Positions 1 through 7,078 of a DNA stretch of 53,170 bases are shown here, in pieces. The position numbers were made by a program, and so were the translations under genes. The notes under the pieces were generated by a model. That model had not been told where the DNA came from, searched no databases, and was given only the letters and a program-made list of their open reading frames with translations. Source of the stretch: a virus. The stretch lies in the IMG/VR virus record IMGVR_UViG_3300020454_000018, positions 1 to 53,170 of that record. One strand, written 5' to 3'. Each line of letters begins with the position of its first letter. Within the stretch, counting starts at the first letter, position 1.

Positions 1-165
1 CACCACAAAAACGGAGCTCGGTACACATAATACTAATACTACCTATATACACATACAGAATAAGCAAGAATAAAAAGCGCTAAATAACCCTTAGTACACA
101 TAGCACACAACTCCCCCTATGGCTAGACAGGTTTCTTGTAACTAAGGAAAAGCGCTTATGCCACG

Positions 166-204
166 CCGGGCTCGGGTGGATTTTCATGCGGAGCCGGGTT
201 TTTT
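166..204 (+). terminator. intrinsic terminator candidate
   Basis: CCGGGCTC (166-173) pairs with GAGCCGGG (191-198), seven of eight positions with one internal G-G mismatch, and a run of six T follows at once. The GC-rich stem plus T-run is the form of a rho-independent terminator for plus-strand transcription entering from left of the window. Confidence 0.6.
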
Positions 205-221
205 CTCGTATAGAAAAAATA

Positions 222-243
222 GGGTATCCTACCCAAAGGTAGG
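222..243 (+). other. mutually exclusive hairpins (attenuator-like)
   Basis: GGGTA-TCC-TACCC (222-234) and CCTACC-CAAA-GGTAGG (228-243) share the middle segment, so only one can form at a time. This arrangement is seen in attenuators and riboswitch expression platforms, but no ligand-binding domain is recognised and the stems are short. Confidence 0.25.
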
Positions 244-329
244 TGCTGAGTAGCCTCATCTATCATAATAGCTAAAATTCTTTGAGTAAGGGGTTATAAA
301 TTTTTTTAATCCAACTATTTATTTGTATT

Positions 330-494
330 ATGAAGCGATTATGGAGATTATGGGCTCAATCATTAGGTGAGAAGCAAGGGGAATCCGATTCCGAAGCCGA
401 TGCTATAGCAAGGTTTCGTACAATCCTTATTCTACAGGGTGTTATTACTAATGTGTTGATATCCATTAATATACTTATTAGTTGGTTAAAGTGA
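330..494 (+). CDS. small membrane protein, 54 aa
   Basis: The frame starts with ATG and reads MKRLWRLWAQ, then a polar acidic middle (EKQGESDSEADA), then a hydrophobic C-terminal segment (about residues 31-52, LILQGVITNVLISINILISW) that would span a membrane once. No family is recognised. Its stop overlaps the GTG start of the next small membrane ORF, suggesting coupled translation. A single C-terminal membrane anchor beside a second tiny membrane peptide could fit an accessory lysis pair, but nothing proves that. Confidence 0.5.
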   Translation: MKRLWRLWAQSLGEKQGESDSEADAIARFRTILILQGVITNVLISINILISWLK

Positions 495-598
495 AGGGTT
501 TATACTCTTTTGTTTTAGCTTCTTTCTTATCTGTACTATGTATATCCCTTATAGTAGTATTATCAGTTGTACCCAATGCGAATCGATTTCTTCTTTAA
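491..598 (+). CDS. tiny hydrophobic peptide, 35 aa
   Basis: The frame starts at a GTG that overlaps the previous stop (GTGA) and encodes a strongly hydrophobic peptide with one membrane-spanning stretch (SFVLASFLSVLCISLIVVLS) and a short polar tail ending NANRFLL. The length and overlap fit a translationally coupled small membrane protein. The alternative is a chance frame. No known family. Confidence 0.35.
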   Translation: MKGLYSFVLASFLSVLCISLIVVLSVVPNANRFLL

Positions 599-639
599 AC
601 TAAGTCTTATGGAGTAGTTAATATATACTTATACACACA

Positions 640-834
640 ATGGGTATAAAACTAAAACCAAGTACTAAAGAATATAAGAGGGATTCTAATGGAAGAATGA
701 CTAATAAGTGGATATGGAAGCATTACACTGTTAGTGGCGCTAAAACAGAAGAACTCTTAAAATTATATAAAACGACCCCTAAGAAGAAAAATGTAATTAA
801 AAGAGAGTTGGAACGAAGGGGAGTAGAGTTTTAG
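640..834 (+). CDS. small basic protein, 64 aa
   Basis: Lysine- and arginine-rich protein with no membrane segment. The C-terminal part (LLKLYKTTPKKKNVIKRELERRGVEF) resembles a short module found in small proteins of marine T4-like phages, in which a basic patch is followed by a helix ending ELxRRG; this comes from memory of the family, not from a search. The function is unknown. Its 3' end overlaps the convergent minus-strand gene by 38 bases, so the two transcripts would be antisense at their ends. Confidence 0.55.
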   Translation: MGIKLKPSTKEYKRDSNGRMTNKWIWKHYTVSGAKTEELLKLYKTTPKKKNVIKRELERRGVEF

Positions 835-1510
835 TATTATCAATTCTTTCTAAAAATTCATTAGCTATATAACGATAACCTTCTTCATTGGGATGACCAT
901 CTCTTTTAGATATAGTTAAATCCTTATTCTTTAAATGGTTTGCCCAACCTACCTTACCACCTTTAGAAGATTTAGTCCACAAATCACTATATTGTATCTG
1001 AGGAGATGTACTTACATTATCATTCTCATCAGTATTAATATCATCAAACCCCAATTGAGATAAATTCCATAAGATAACATCCTTTGTTCTTTTAGATAAA
1101 TCATTACATAAATCGATTATTGCATTAATATAAGGGTCATCCTTTACTATAGTTGGCAAGTAGTATGTATTATACCACTCACGAACAATATCAATTTTTA
1201 TTTCTCTAAATCTGTTAGTGTCTCTTTCAACACCAACATCTCTATCTCTAAACCAAACCATATCAGAATCCGGCCCCAAATTCATTCTACCCTGTCCACT
1301 TAAATTTAAAATAACAATATCATCTTTTGTTATATCACCAAAATGTCTGATTAACTGATGTAGTATGTTTTCATTAGTACTTCCAACCTTAGCGCCCATT
1401 ACTATCTCACACTCCAATACTAACTTTAATTGATTAGACCAATGTGAGTTCCTAAATTGTGGTGTACCATATGGTTCAGAGAAAGAATCACCAAATACAA
1501 ATATTTTCAT
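797..1510 (-). CDS. SGNH/GDSL hydrolase-like protein (copy 1)
   Basis: SGNH hydrolases are Ser-His esterases or acyl-transfer enzymes, often acting on acylated carbohydrates. Block I is FGDSF (Ser at residue 9). Block II is near VGSTNENI and block III near VILNLSGQGRM. Block V is DGHPNEEGY close to the C-terminus, supplying the Asp-x-His pair. The 237-aa length is normal for the fold. There is no signal peptide, so it would act in the cytoplasm or as part of a virion. It lies directly downstream of a second SGNH-like gene, with a 4-base overlap. The substrate is unknown; deacetylation of a glycan is plausible. Confidence 0.7.
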   Translation of the reverse strand: MKIFVFGDSFSEPYGTPQFRNSHWSNQLKLVLECEIVMGAKVGSTNENILHQLIRHFGDITKDDIVILNLSGQGRMNLGPDSDMVWFRDRDVGVERDTNRFREIKIDIVREWYNTYYLPTIVKDDPYINAIIDLCNDLSKRTKDVILWNLSQLGFDDINTDENDNVSTSPQIQYSDLWTKSSKGGKVGWANHLKNKDLTISKRDGHPNEEGYRYIANEFLERIDNTKTLLPFVPTLF

Positions 1511-2403
1511 ATTAAATCCTTTTCGTATTTAACCTTTAAGTTTTTAGCGTTTTCTAATATTGTTTTTTTGATATCATCCTTATCTAAGATATCGTATTCT
1601 AATAATTTACCGACCTCTCCATATTCATTCAATCTTTCAGCTACATACAATCCAATAGTTTGATTAGCATGCATTCCGAAATGACCATCCGCAAAGTGCC
1701 CAGCCGTTTCATCTGTTATTGTTTCACCAGCTGATTCAAAAATTCCTTTATAATCCTTATCGCCTAAAAACCTATGTATCCATTTTCTTAATTCAGGTCT
1801 AGCTATAAGCATTGTTTCATCGGCTACAATATACCAATTAAGATTAGCAGCATCACAATAACAAAAAAACATTTTTAACTTTCGTATCATAGTTTGAAGA
1901 TGAACATCTGCATCGATAGTTTCCATTATAAGAGTTTCAAACATAGGTAAATGTTTGTCAATCCACTCAGAACCTAAATGTATTTGATTATAATAATTAA
2001 ACCCCATACCAAAACCCTCTCTTGTGGGTGAATGATTGTTCCAATCCATTTTATAATTTAAAACTCCCCACTCACCTATCTCTTTAGAATAGAACTCATC
2101 TCTACCTAAAGCAGATAGTTCGAATAGAAATAGATTTTCTGAAGGTTTAAACTCATCTGATTCCACAACCTTATAAACTTCCCTAAAGATTCTATCATTA
2201 CCATGTCCACTTTTTGCGTGATTAATTACTTTGGGTGTTACTTTTTTTTGTAGAAAGGAAGGCCAACTGAATTCAAACATTGAATTATCAACCATTGGTC
2301 TGAGTTTATTATAAAGAATCTTTATTCTTTTATTAACCCAATAATGAAATCCACCACCTTCGGTGTAAGATGTACCAAATGTACGAATATATTTGTAACT
2401 CAT
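1507..2403 (-). CDS. SGNH-like protein (copy 2)
   Basis: Divergent member of the same fold. The nucleophile motif is GTSYTEG rather than GDS. HAKSGHGNDRIFRE fits block II, LFLFELSALGRDEF block III, and the C-terminal HFADGHFGMHANQ block V with an Asp-Gly-His catalytic pair. At 298 aa it is longer than copy 1, with extra sequence in the middle. It is the first gene of a two-gene minus-strand unit. Its start codon lies immediately after TATAAATA read on the minus strand, so the transcript leader may be very short. Confidence 0.62.
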   Translation of the reverse strand: MSYKYIRTFGTSYTEGGGFHYWVNKRIKILYNKLRPMVDNSMFEFSWPSFLQKKVTPKVINHAKSGHGNDRIFREVYKVVESDEFKPSENLFLFELSALGRDEFYSKEIGEWGVLNYKMDWNNHSPTREGFGMGFNYYNQIHLGSEWIDKHLPMFETLIMETIDADVHLQTMIRKLKMFFCYCDAANLNWYIVADETMLIARPELRKWIHRFLGDKDYKGIFESAGETITDETAGHFADGHFGMHANQTIGLYVAERLNEYGEVGKLLEYDILDKDDIKKTILENAKNLKVKYEKDLI

Positions 2404-2429
2404 ATTTATAGTTAGTTATAACATTTTTA

Positions 2430-2441
2430 TATTTATAAATA
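2430..2441 (+). promoter_or_regulatory. late-promoter-like motif TATTTATA/TATAAATA
   Basis: TATTTATA (2430-2437) overlaps TATAAATA (2434-2441), the classical T4 late promoter box, 17-21 bases before the next gene. A weak AAAGGA Shine-Dalgarno sits between. The divergent intergenic gap carries a further TATTTATA at 2403-2410, next to the minus-strand start. Confidence 0.5.
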
Positions 2442-2458
2442 TCGAAAGGAAATAAATT

Positions 2459-2719
2459 ATGGCACACGAAATATTAAAGCTAGATGGTACAGTTGATTTT
2501 ACTTGGACTGATACAGAATATTCAGCTTCTCAACACTCAGGTTCAGCTGGTGGAATTGATGAAGTAGGTAGAACTACATTACCTAATGGTGATTTAGTTT
2601 GGATGTATGCATTTACATCTTCAGCAAGTAGCGCAAGTTTGATGTCTCAATTAGAAACTGAAAATAGTGGTACAGATGCACCACACATCAGAATAGCGAA
2701 CTGGTCTGGATTAAGTTAA
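2459..2719 (+). CDS. small Ser/Thr-rich protein, possible virion protein
   Basis: An 86-aa soluble protein rich in Ser, Thr, Gly and Asp (for example SASQHSGSAGG and FTSSASSASLMSQ), without a membrane segment or signal peptide. It has one of the few purine-rich ribosome sites in the region and a T4-late-like box upstream, which suggests late expression and perhaps a structural or decoration role. No family is recognised. The next gene starts one base after its stop. Confidence 0.6.
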   Translation: MAHEILKLDGTVDFTWTDTEYSASQHSGSAGGIDEVGRTTLPNGDLVWMYAFTSSASSASLMSQLETENSGTDAPHIRIANWSGLS

Positions 2720-2720
2720 A

Positions 2721-3470
2721 TTGCGAATACTCATATTGGGTACGGCTCGTTCTGGCACCACATCACTATTACTAGCTTTAGGGAAAGATAATATCAGGTG
2801 GAGAATAAACGAACCATTTTTAATTCGTGATGAGCAAGCTACTCATAGGATACAATCAAACAAAGTAAAGGTGAATGAAAGACCAATGGATTATCCGTTG
2901 GAAGAACTTTCCGCAACCGATACTTGTTGTGTCAAATCCATTGTAGGTCAAATACCCCTAATCTTTGAGTACAAAAGAATTTCAAAATTAGAACAACACA
3001 AAAACTTCATAAGTGACTTTTCAACATACTTTGATAAGATTATCCTATTAGATAGAAGAAATACAGAGGAACACTGGTTTAGTATGCTAAACCTACTTAG
3101 ACTAAACCATATAAATCCTAATAACTTTAATCCACACCTCAGCAAATATGGTGATAATTGGAATAACTTTACACCATTTAAAAAGTGGTACAAAGAAGAT
3201 ATACCTGAAGGATTTGATTTAGAAATGAGAAATGCAGGAGAATATGATTTATTTATTGAATCCAAAGAACTTTTAAAACAAACCTCTGAGTTATTAAACC
3301 TACCTATCTTTTATTATGAGGATTTATATTCTACTAATAAGAACACTCAAACAAAAAGCTTAGAAACACTATGTTTATATTTAGATAATATCATAGAGCT
3401 AAACACAATTAAAAAAAAACTATCCCCAACCAAACGATTACTTCAATCAGGTAGTAAACCTTTACTATAA
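2721..3470 (+). CDS. sulfotransferase-like P-loop protein
   Basis: The N-terminus reads ILGTARSGTTSLLLALG. The loop RSGTTSL (about residues 10-16) matches the 5'-phosphosulfate-binding loop of PAPS-dependent sulfotransferases. The 249-aa length fits small phage members. The only usable start in the open stretch is TTG, one base after the previous stop, so it is probably translationally coupled. The 3'-phosphate-binding region is not clear to me. It would transfer sulfate to a carbohydrate or another hydroxyl acceptor; a different P-loop kinase-like function remains possible. Confidence 0.6.
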   Translation: MRILILGTARSGTTSLLLALGKDNIRWRINEPFLIRDEQATHRIQSNKVKVNERPMDYPLEELSATDTCCVKSIVGQIPLIFEYKRISKLEQHKNFISDFSTYFDKIILLDRRNTEEHWFSMLNLLRLNHINPNNFNPHLSKYGDNWNNFTPFKKWYKEDIPEGFDLEMRNAGEYDLFIESKELLKQTSELLNLPIFYYEDLYSTNKNTQTKSLETLCLYLDNIIELNTIKKKLSPTKRLLQSGSKPLL

Positions 3471-3488
3471 AAATAATAAAGAAATACC

Positions 3489-3529
3489 TTGGAATTCTCA
3501 TTTTTTTTTCGTATATTTACTATGTAAAT
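3489..3529 (+). promoter_or_regulatory. Bacteroidota-type promoter with palindromic operator
   Basis: TTGG (3489-3492), 19 bases, then TATATTTAC (3512-3520), matching the -33/-7 layout of Bacteroidota. ATTTAC-TAT-GTAAAT (3515-3529) is a perfect inverted repeat over the -7 box and start region. It drives the small gene that follows and probably tRNA-Cys. Confidence 0.75.
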
Positions 3530-3549
3530 AACTAATAACACTTAAAAGT

Positions 3550-3759
3550 ATGAAAGTAAAAATAAACGATAAAATAACTTGGAAAGATAAATATGGTAGA
3601 ATACTACCAGGAATAGTAACAAGTATTGGTAAATATGATGCTATGCCTGATCTTGATTTAAATGGATGTATTGGTATAAGTGCTCCTACATTCCTACCAA
3701 TCAGTAAAGATTGGAATAACGCAATAATTGACCCTTTCCAAATATTAACAATTGGGTAG
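3550..3759 (+). CDS. small hypothetical protein, 69 aa
   Basis: Soluble protein beginning MKVKINDKITWKDKYGRILPG, a beta-rich pattern similar in look to small SH3-like or Tudor-like folds (VKINDKITWK...GIVTSIGKYD). No family can be named. It follows a clear promoter at about 30 bases. Its TAG stop lies inside the acceptor stem of the downstream tRNA-Cys, so the two overlap by 6 bases and must be separated by RNA processing. Confidence 0.65.
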   Translation: MKVKINDKITWKDKYGRILPGIVTSIGKYDAMPDLDLNGCIGISAPTFLPISKDWNNAIIDPFQILTIG

Positions 3760-3824
3760 TTGACCGAGTGGTGAGGTGGTGGATTGCAAATCCATATACG
3801 GGAGTTCGAATCTCTCACTACCCT
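3754..3824 (+). tRNA. tRNA-Cys (GCA)
   Basis: The acceptor stem GGGTAGT pairs with ACTACCC. The anticodon arm is GTGGA-TTGCAAA-TCCAT with anticodon GCA. The T arm contains GTTCGAATC. The 3' CCA is not encoded, so it must be added after transcription. The first six bases are shared with the end of the upstream gene. Confidence 0.9.
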
Positions 3825-3918
3825 CATATTTATTATTAAAGTTAATATTATATTGTACTTTTAGCTCTTAAATAGAGATATGGTATTTTATATTTAAGTT
3901 AATTATATTATAAAGATT

Positions 3919-4623
3919 ATGTATTCAAATGTTATTTGTATAGGAGATTCATATACAAACGAAGTTGAGCAGCTTTCTCAATTTGATTCTGAATTTAAAA
4001 AGGTTGGATATGAATTTAAATCATACCCACAACTATTAGGTGAGCATTATAAATGTAAGTGGGAAACCTTCGGAGAACCTGGTATGCCAATGGTTTTTAC
4101 ACTACAAACATTAATTGATAAAATTCCTTACATATTATCATTAGAAAATCCTTTGGTAATATATCAATTTGGATTTTTTTCAAATATGATTTTACATATA
4201 GAAGATAACAAATGGATAAATTGGAAATCACTACTATCAGAAAACTTCTTAAAACAACAATTCCAATCATATTCTAAGTATGGAGTCATATCAGGACATG
4301 GAAATGAGTTACCAAATATTGAAGATAAAACACTTTTATTAGATTATACACAAAAATTTGGGGAACAAACAAATTATTTTATTATACAATACTTTTGTAC
4401 CATAACAGATATTCTACATAAATTAGGAAAATCAAATATCTATGGTATGTTTTTAGCAACACCTCAGTTTAAATTACCAAAGCACGATAGATTATTACCA
4501 CATTTTGGGGATTGGTCTGAACCAACCATAAAAGATTTATTTCCTCAGATAGATGATACCCATAAAAGTACAGAAGCAAATCAAAAACTATGCGATTGGA
4601 TTGTTAATAAAATACAAAAATAA
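3919..4623 (+). CDS. SGNH/GDSL hydrolase-like protein (copy 3)
   Basis: 234 aa. Block I is CIGDSYTNE near the N-terminus; a Gly-containing block II lies near FGEPGMPMVF. The C-terminal IDDTHKSTEANQKL fits the Asp-x-x-His block V. There is no signal peptide. It stands alone after an AT-rich 95-base gap and before another palindromic promoter. It belongs to the same dispersed family as five other genes here; the substrate is unknown. Confidence 0.62.
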   Translation: MYSNVICIGDSYTNEVEQLSQFDSEFKKVGYEFKSYPQLLGEHYKCKWETFGEPGMPMVFTLQTLIDKIPYILSLENPLVIYQFGFFSNMILHIEDNKWINWKSLLSENFLKQQFQSYSKYGVISGHGNELPNIEDKTLLLDYTQKFGEQTNYFIIQYFCTITDILHKLGKSNIYGMFLATPQFKLPKHDRLLPHFGDWSEPTIKDLFPQIDDTHKSTEANQKLCDWIVNKIQK

Positions 4624-4635
4624 TTACAATTTTCC

Positions 4636-4676
4636 TTGGATATATCAATTTTTTTTCGTATATTTACTATGTAAAT
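4636..4676 (+). promoter_or_regulatory. Bacteroidota-type promoter with palindromic operator
   Basis: TTGG (4636-4639), 19-base spacer, TATATTTAC (4659-4667), and the inverted repeat ATTTAC-TAT-GTAAAT (4662-4676). From the -7 box onward it is identical to the sites near 3500, 17880 and 18330. Confidence 0.75.
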
Positions 4677-4692
4677 AAATAAAATAAAAATT

Positions 4693-4833
4693 ATGTGTAT
4701 ACCTGGTGCAATATTTGAATACGAACAAACCGAAGAACACGAAGGATTAGTGTATATCGGTGATATCTTAGACTATGGAGATGGTTGGGTAGATATGGAA
4801 ACTGCTGAAATGTTATTAGCAGAAAATGGATAG
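4693..4833 (+). CDS. small acidic protein, 46 aa
   Basis: Short acidic protein (MCIPGAIFEYEQTEEHEGL... ending LLAENG) that directly follows a strong promoter. No family is recognised. Its 3' end overlaps the start of the SWIM-finger gene by 8 bases, so the two are likely co-translated. Confidence 0.5.
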   Translation: MCIPGAIFEYEQTEEHEGLVYIGDILDYGDGWVDMETAEMLLAENG

Positions 4834-5014
4834 TTGGTATTATAGAGAAATGGGTTCTCGAAATAAAAAAACCCAAAAACTATCTTACTACAATGTAAGA
4901 GTAACCGATTACAAAATAGATGATTGTGAGTGTATGGCTAGGCAGTTTAGACCTCATTCACCTTGCAAACATATGAAACGATTAAAAGAAAAACTCTCTC
5001 ACCTTAGTATTTAA
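4826..5014 (+). CDS. small SWIM-type zinc-finger protein, 62 aa
   Basis: Cys34-x-Cys36 followed by Cys47-x-His49 (CEC...CKH) is the CxCx(n)CxH pattern of SWIM zinc fingers, which bind DNA or protein. The protein is little more than this finger with basic flanks (KHMKRLKEKL). It may be a small DNA-binding or adaptor protein made early, given the operator-type promoter upstream. The metal-binding call rests on motif spacing only. Confidence 0.55.
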   Translation: MDSWYYREMGSRNKKTQKLSYYNVRVTDYKIDDCECMARQFRPHSPCKHMKRLKEKLSHLSI

Positions 5015-5818
5015 ATGAAAAACTTATTGGTTTTTTATGGGGAACTTAGATGTTTCGAAACCATTATACAACTATATGAAAAATATGGATGGTTAGATAA
5101 CTATGATGTTTTTGTATCGACTTGGGATAGTTCTAATGGTGAAGAACTAAACGCATCGGATATAATGCAAAAATATGAAAAAATCAATTTTCTTTTCAAA
5201 GTAACTAATCCATACTATGGTAACTTACAAAGACACGAAAATTGTATAATATATCATTGTAAAAGTGTATTCGATGAAATAGATGTAAATCAATATGATA
5301 ATGTAATACTACAAAGAACGGATGTTGAAGCTAGATTGGATATGGTTGATTTTGATTTAGTTACCGATAATGTTGTTTACAGATGGTTTGATAATGTGCA
5401 AGGTGAGACAACTAAAGATGGTCTTTATAATGAAGATGGTAGTTCTAAATTAAAAACTTGGATGAATGATTTACTTATAGTTGGTAAAGCAAAAATACTA
5501 AAAGAGTTTTTTCAATCTGAATCTAAAGGATTGCCAAATTACACAAAAGGTGTAAGTAATCAAAAAGATATAAAAAAGAGTGGAGTACAACTCAGACCTC
5601 CAAATGAATCTTTAGGAGATATCGAATGTTTAGACATAGCTCCTAACATTCTAAAGGATAGAATGAAAAACTTATATTATAAATGGGGGATGAATGCATT
5701 TCTTATATTACATAGAAGTCCCGAAATGTGGCATCAATTTGGTATGTCTGAACAATACCCTTATTATAATGAATACATATTAAACGAAAGAAAAAGATTA
5801 GATATAATAAAAAGATAA
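5015..5818 (+). CDS. putative glycosyltransferase-like protein
   Basis: The 267-aa protein begins NLLVFYGELRCFETIIQLYE and has DVFVSTWDSS near residue 37, an RTD acidic turn near residue 93 (VILQRTDVEAR), and a conserved-looking WMNDLLIVGKAKIL. The pattern of an N-terminal Rossmann-like strand, STWD and an Arg-x-Asp turn recalls phage and giant-virus proteins annotated as putative glycosyltransferases. I cannot assign a CAZy family. The start directly follows the SWIM gene and the end overlaps the next gene by 1 base. Confidence 0.4.
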   Translation: MKNLLVFYGELRCFETIIQLYEKYGWLDNYDVFVSTWDSSNGEELNASDIMQKYEKINFLFKVTNPYYGNLQRHENCIIYHCKSVFDEIDVNQYDNVILQRTDVEARLDMVDFDLVTDNVVYRWFDNVQGETTKDGLYNEDGSSKLKTWMNDLLIVGKAKILKEFFQSESKGLPNYTKGVSNQKDIKKSGVQLRPPNESLGDIECLDIAPNILKDRMKNLYYKWGMNAFLILHRSPEMWHQFGMSEQYPYYNEYILNERKRLDIIKR

Positions 5819-6120
5819 TGAAACAACACTTACAAAGATACATAGGTTGGTACTTTTTAGCAGCATCACTTGGATTGATTATGGGAGGAGAATACTTTAC
5901 AGGATTCCTCATAGCATTAGTAACACTTTTAAAAGTACCACCATTTGATTGGGTAGGTAGAGCTATGGATTGGGCAGCTGGGATTGGAGTTAAGTGGGGA
6001 TTGAAAATGAGAAGTTGGAAAGAAAAACAAAATAAACCAATTAGGGTATTAGTAACAATAGTTGCTATTATTCTCATATTGTTAATATGGTGGTTTATGC
6101 CCGAATGTGAACTATGTTAA
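5818..6120 (+). CDS. small membrane protein, 100 aa
   Basis: Two hydrophobic regions are seen: about residues 9-40 (YIGWYFLAASLGLIMGGEYF and on), and a clear C-terminal helix at 75-95 (VLVTIVAIILILLIWWF), with a basic amphipathic stretch (KWGLKMRSWKEKQNK) between. The family is unknown. The start overlaps the previous stop (ATGA). A role in the host inner membrane is likely. Confidence 0.6.
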   Translation: MKQHLQRYIGWYFLAASLGLIMGGEYFTGFLIALVTLLKVPPFDWVGRAMDWAAGIGVKWGLKMRSWKEKQNKPIRVLVTIVAIILILLIWWFMPECELC

Positions 6121-6218
6121 GAAAATCTTACATATGGTTAAGAGTGTTCTTTATTAGGATACCAAAAGAAATAAAGTACAAATTGCAAGAGATGTACGAT
6201 ATGGAAAACTTTAGATAA
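6114..6218 (+). CDS. tiny basic peptide, 34 aa
   Basis: An ATG overlaps the last codons of the preceding gene and opens a 34-aa frame (MLRKSYIWLRVFFIRIPKEI...). It is basic and aromatic, with no recognised family. Support is the tight overlap and the near-immediate start of the next gene one base after its stop; otherwise it could be chance. Confidence 0.35.
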   Translation: MLRKSYIWLRVFFIRIPKEIKYKLQEMYDMENFR

Positions 6219-6219
6219 A

Positions 6220-6420
6220 ATGGATGGAAAAGAAACAACGGTAGCATATCTACCAAAGGGATGTCGAAAGGTTAGGGTAGAGGTATTTCCCTATCATGTC
6301 GATAGGATTGTTAATAGTAGAGCTAGAAAGCCCGTTATACCTTTAGATGCAGAAATATTAGCTATAGGAGTAGGACCAACCTTCTTAGAATCATATAAGA
6401 AGAAATATAAAGTTAAGTGA
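6220..6420 (+). CDS. small hypothetical protein, 66 aa
   Basis: Soluble, basic protein (KGCRKVRVEVFPYHVDRIVNSRAR...). Nothing diagnostic is seen. It converges on the minus-strand gene that follows and overlaps it by 8 bases. Confidence 0.5.
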   Translation: MDGKETTVAYLPKGCRKVRVEVFPYHVDRIVNSRARKPVIPLDAEILAIGVGPTFLESYKKKYKVK

Positions 6421-6643
6421 GTTCAAGCTCGGTACGAATAGTATCTACCCCTAACTCAGCGTGATATATCTCATTCAATGTAAAACAATCGGTATCTATA
6501 AAAGTATGATTCCCCTCAGTATGAACCAACACACAGTCTTTCAACGATTGGATATAACCAACCTTATGAACAGTGAAATCATCAGTATAGATAATGTGGG
6601 TAGTATTGTTAACTCTATCCCATCGTTGTTGTAAGTTTAACAT
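6413..6643 (-). CDS. small hypothetical protein, 76 aa
   Basis: The only minus-strand gene supported outside the left end. It encodes a beta-rich soluble protein (YTDDFTVHKVGYIQSLKDCVLV...) with regular codon usage and no competing plus-strand frame over most of its length. No family is recognised. Transcription would start in the short gap shared with the next plus-strand gene. Confidence 0.5.
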   Translation of the reverse strand: MLNLQQRWDRVNNTTHIIYTDDFTVHKVGYIQSLKDCVLVHTEGNHTFIDTDCFTLNEIYHAELGVDTIRTELELT

Positions 6644-6661
6644 ATATTAATAATTATAAGT

Positions 6662-6763
6662 ATGGATGTAATAGTAGAGGGAGTAACGATATTAGTGGTG
6701 TTAGCATTCGCAGGTATTGTTATTATGGAAATGTTCCCTATAGATGATGATAAAAATAAATAG
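6662..6763 (+). CDS. tiny membrane peptide, 33 aa
   Basis: One hydrophobic helix (VTILVVLAFAGIVIMEMF) followed by an acidic and basic tail (PIDDDKNK). It fits a single-pass phage membrane peptide. There is no family match and no strong ribosome site. Confidence 0.4.
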   Translation: MDVIVEGVTILVVLAFAGIVIMEMFPIDDDKNK

Positions 6764-6813
6764 TGCTAGAACTATCAATATTAAAGAGATAAAAAAATTT
6801 TAAATTTTCGACT

Positions 6814-6978
6814 ATGAAAGAGATTGTGTATTTTAAGGCAAAAAGGGTAATCGATAGTTGTGATTCGGTTTCCCAAGTTATTCCTTGTAGGAGGTATATC
6901 GAACAATTCTATAAGGTGTTTGATGATGAAAGATTGTATAAAAGACTTTTGAACCGATGGAAAGAGAAATTTCGTTAG
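6814..6978 (+). CDS. small basic protein, 54 aa
   Basis: Basic, arginine-rich C-terminus (DERLYKRLLNRWKEKFR) after a segment with two Cys (SCDSVSQVIPCRR). The family is unknown. Its stop abuts the short-repeat region. Confidence 0.45.
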   Translation: MKEIVYFKAKRVIDSCDSVSQVIPCRRYIEQFYKVFDDERLYKRLLNRWKEKFR

Positions 6979-7045
6979 TTGTCAGTTGTCTGCTTGTCAG
7001 TTGTCAGTGTCTATTTTTGCTGTCAAGTAGTCAAGTAGTCAAGTA
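6979..7045 (+). repeat. short tandem repeats (GTCAGTT-type and GTCAAGTA x3)
   Basis: The first block holds TTGTCAGTTGTC twice (6979-6990 and 6994-7005) and a further GTCAGTGTC. After a short gap, GTCAAGTA is repeated three times in perfect tandem (7022-7045). The array lies in the untranslated gap before an SGNH-like gene. Possible roles are a protein-binding array, a slippage-prone leader or a recombination remnant. Confidence 0.7.
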
Positions 7046-7078
7046 TATATAGAGAGAAATTCTAAAAACATAAATTAA

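Larger units (their letters stand above)
1..329. other. gene-free leader region with RNA hairpins
   Basis: I see no convincing gene here. The stretch is richer in G and C than the rest of the window. It holds a terminator-like hairpin and, about 20 bases further on, a pair of competing short hairpins; both are listed separately. The 9-base string AAAAGCGCT occurs twice, near 73 and 149. It could be the 3' end of an upstream transcript plus the leader of the next one, or an unrecognised structured RNA. Confidence 0.4.

Noticed and set aside
120-245. Group I intron fragment or tmRNA in the left non-coding region
   Set aside because: The conserved core elements of either could not be found; only simple hairpins are visible.
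1457-1663. Plus-strand 68-aa frame antisense to the two SGNH-like genes
   Set aside because: It lies over the junction of two well-supported minus-strand genes and has no start signal or motif.
6979-7045. CRISPR array or mini-array
   Set aside because: Repeat units are 8-12 bases with no unique spacers of regular length and no cas genes nearby.
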